The notes under the pieces are model-generated. The model worked only from the letters and a program-made list of their open reading frames with translations, did no database searches and was not told where the DNA came from. Below are positions 6,145 through 6,247 of a DNA stretch of 6,247 bases, piece after piece. Every line of letters begins with the position of its first letter. Position 1 is the first letter of the stretch. Source of the DNA: Flavobacterium sp. (GTDB taxonomy: Bacteria > Bacteroidota > Bacteroidia > Flavobacteriales > Flavobacteriaceae); assembly GCA_030152225.1 (NCBI GenBank), contig JASLHL010000328.1, positions 1 through 6,247 of the forward strand, given 5' to 3'. The translations under genes and the position numbers were made by a program.

Positions 6145-6247
6145 ATACAAATTTCGTATTAATTTTAAGTAATATCAATTAATCATCCTCATTAAATTAA
6201 TATTTCACTTATAAAGAACGAATAACGTTAACCTTTTATTAAGTTTA
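6145..6247. other. AT-rich intergenic end of window, no recognisable gene
   Basis: About 100 bp beyond the terminator are strongly AT-rich. I see no reading frame of useful length, no TAnnTTTG box on either strand and no stable hairpin. It may be the upstream or downstream flank of a gene outside the window. Confidence 0.6.

Noticed and set aside
1..6247. CRISPR arrays, insertion sequences, tRNA or rRNA genes, defence or toxin-antitoxin genes
   Set aside because: I looked on both strands and saw no spaced direct repeats, transposase motifs, tRNA cloverleaf arms or recognisable defence proteins; the genes are ordinary chromosomal ones.

Overview
The window looks like chromosomal housekeeping DNA from a member of the Bacteroidota, most likely the Flavobacteriaceae. 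It is AT-rich. Shine-Dalgarno sequences are absent before the starts. Several intergenic gaps carry the Bacteroidota-type -7 promoter box (TAnnTTTG). Two of the proteins, a DUF7935-type membrane protein and a YciO-type protein, read like flavobacterial family members. I cannot name a genus with confidence.

Layout, left to right. Positions 1-38 may hold the first codons of a minus-strand gene that runs off the left edge. Positions 39-181 hold a four-copy heptamer repeat (CATAACC) and a strong, symmetric hairpin terminator. Positions 182-1375 (minus) encode succinyl-CoA ligase beta subunit (sucC), a TCA-cycle enzyme that appears to be its own transcription unit. The 147-bp gap upstream of sucC holds a -7 box and an inverted repeat. 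Positions 1523-2143 (minus) encode a YciO-type Sua5/YrdC-fold protein, 28 bp downstream of a PcrA/UvrD DNA helicase (2172-4508, minus), so helicase and YciO are probably co-transcribed. A 119-bp divergent promoter region (4509-4627) separates the helicase from a plus-strand pair: a one-helix membrane protein of the DUF7935 type (4628-5161) and an exported DUF4197 protein (5188-5991). That pair ends at a good intrinsic terminator (6111-6144). The last 100 bp are AT-rich and without a recognisable gene.

How the genes work together: no single pathway links them. The helicase (DNA repair and replication restart) and YciO form one minus-strand unit, sucC a second, and the two envelope proteins of unknown function a third. 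I found no CRISPR array, mobile element, toxin-antitoxin pair, defence system, tRNA or rRNA, and I do not see strong evidence for an undescribed system. The points most worth checking are the incomplete TsaC-type active-site motifs in the YciO protein, the inverted repeat against the sucC promoter, and the uncharacterised DUF7935-DUF4197 gene pair.
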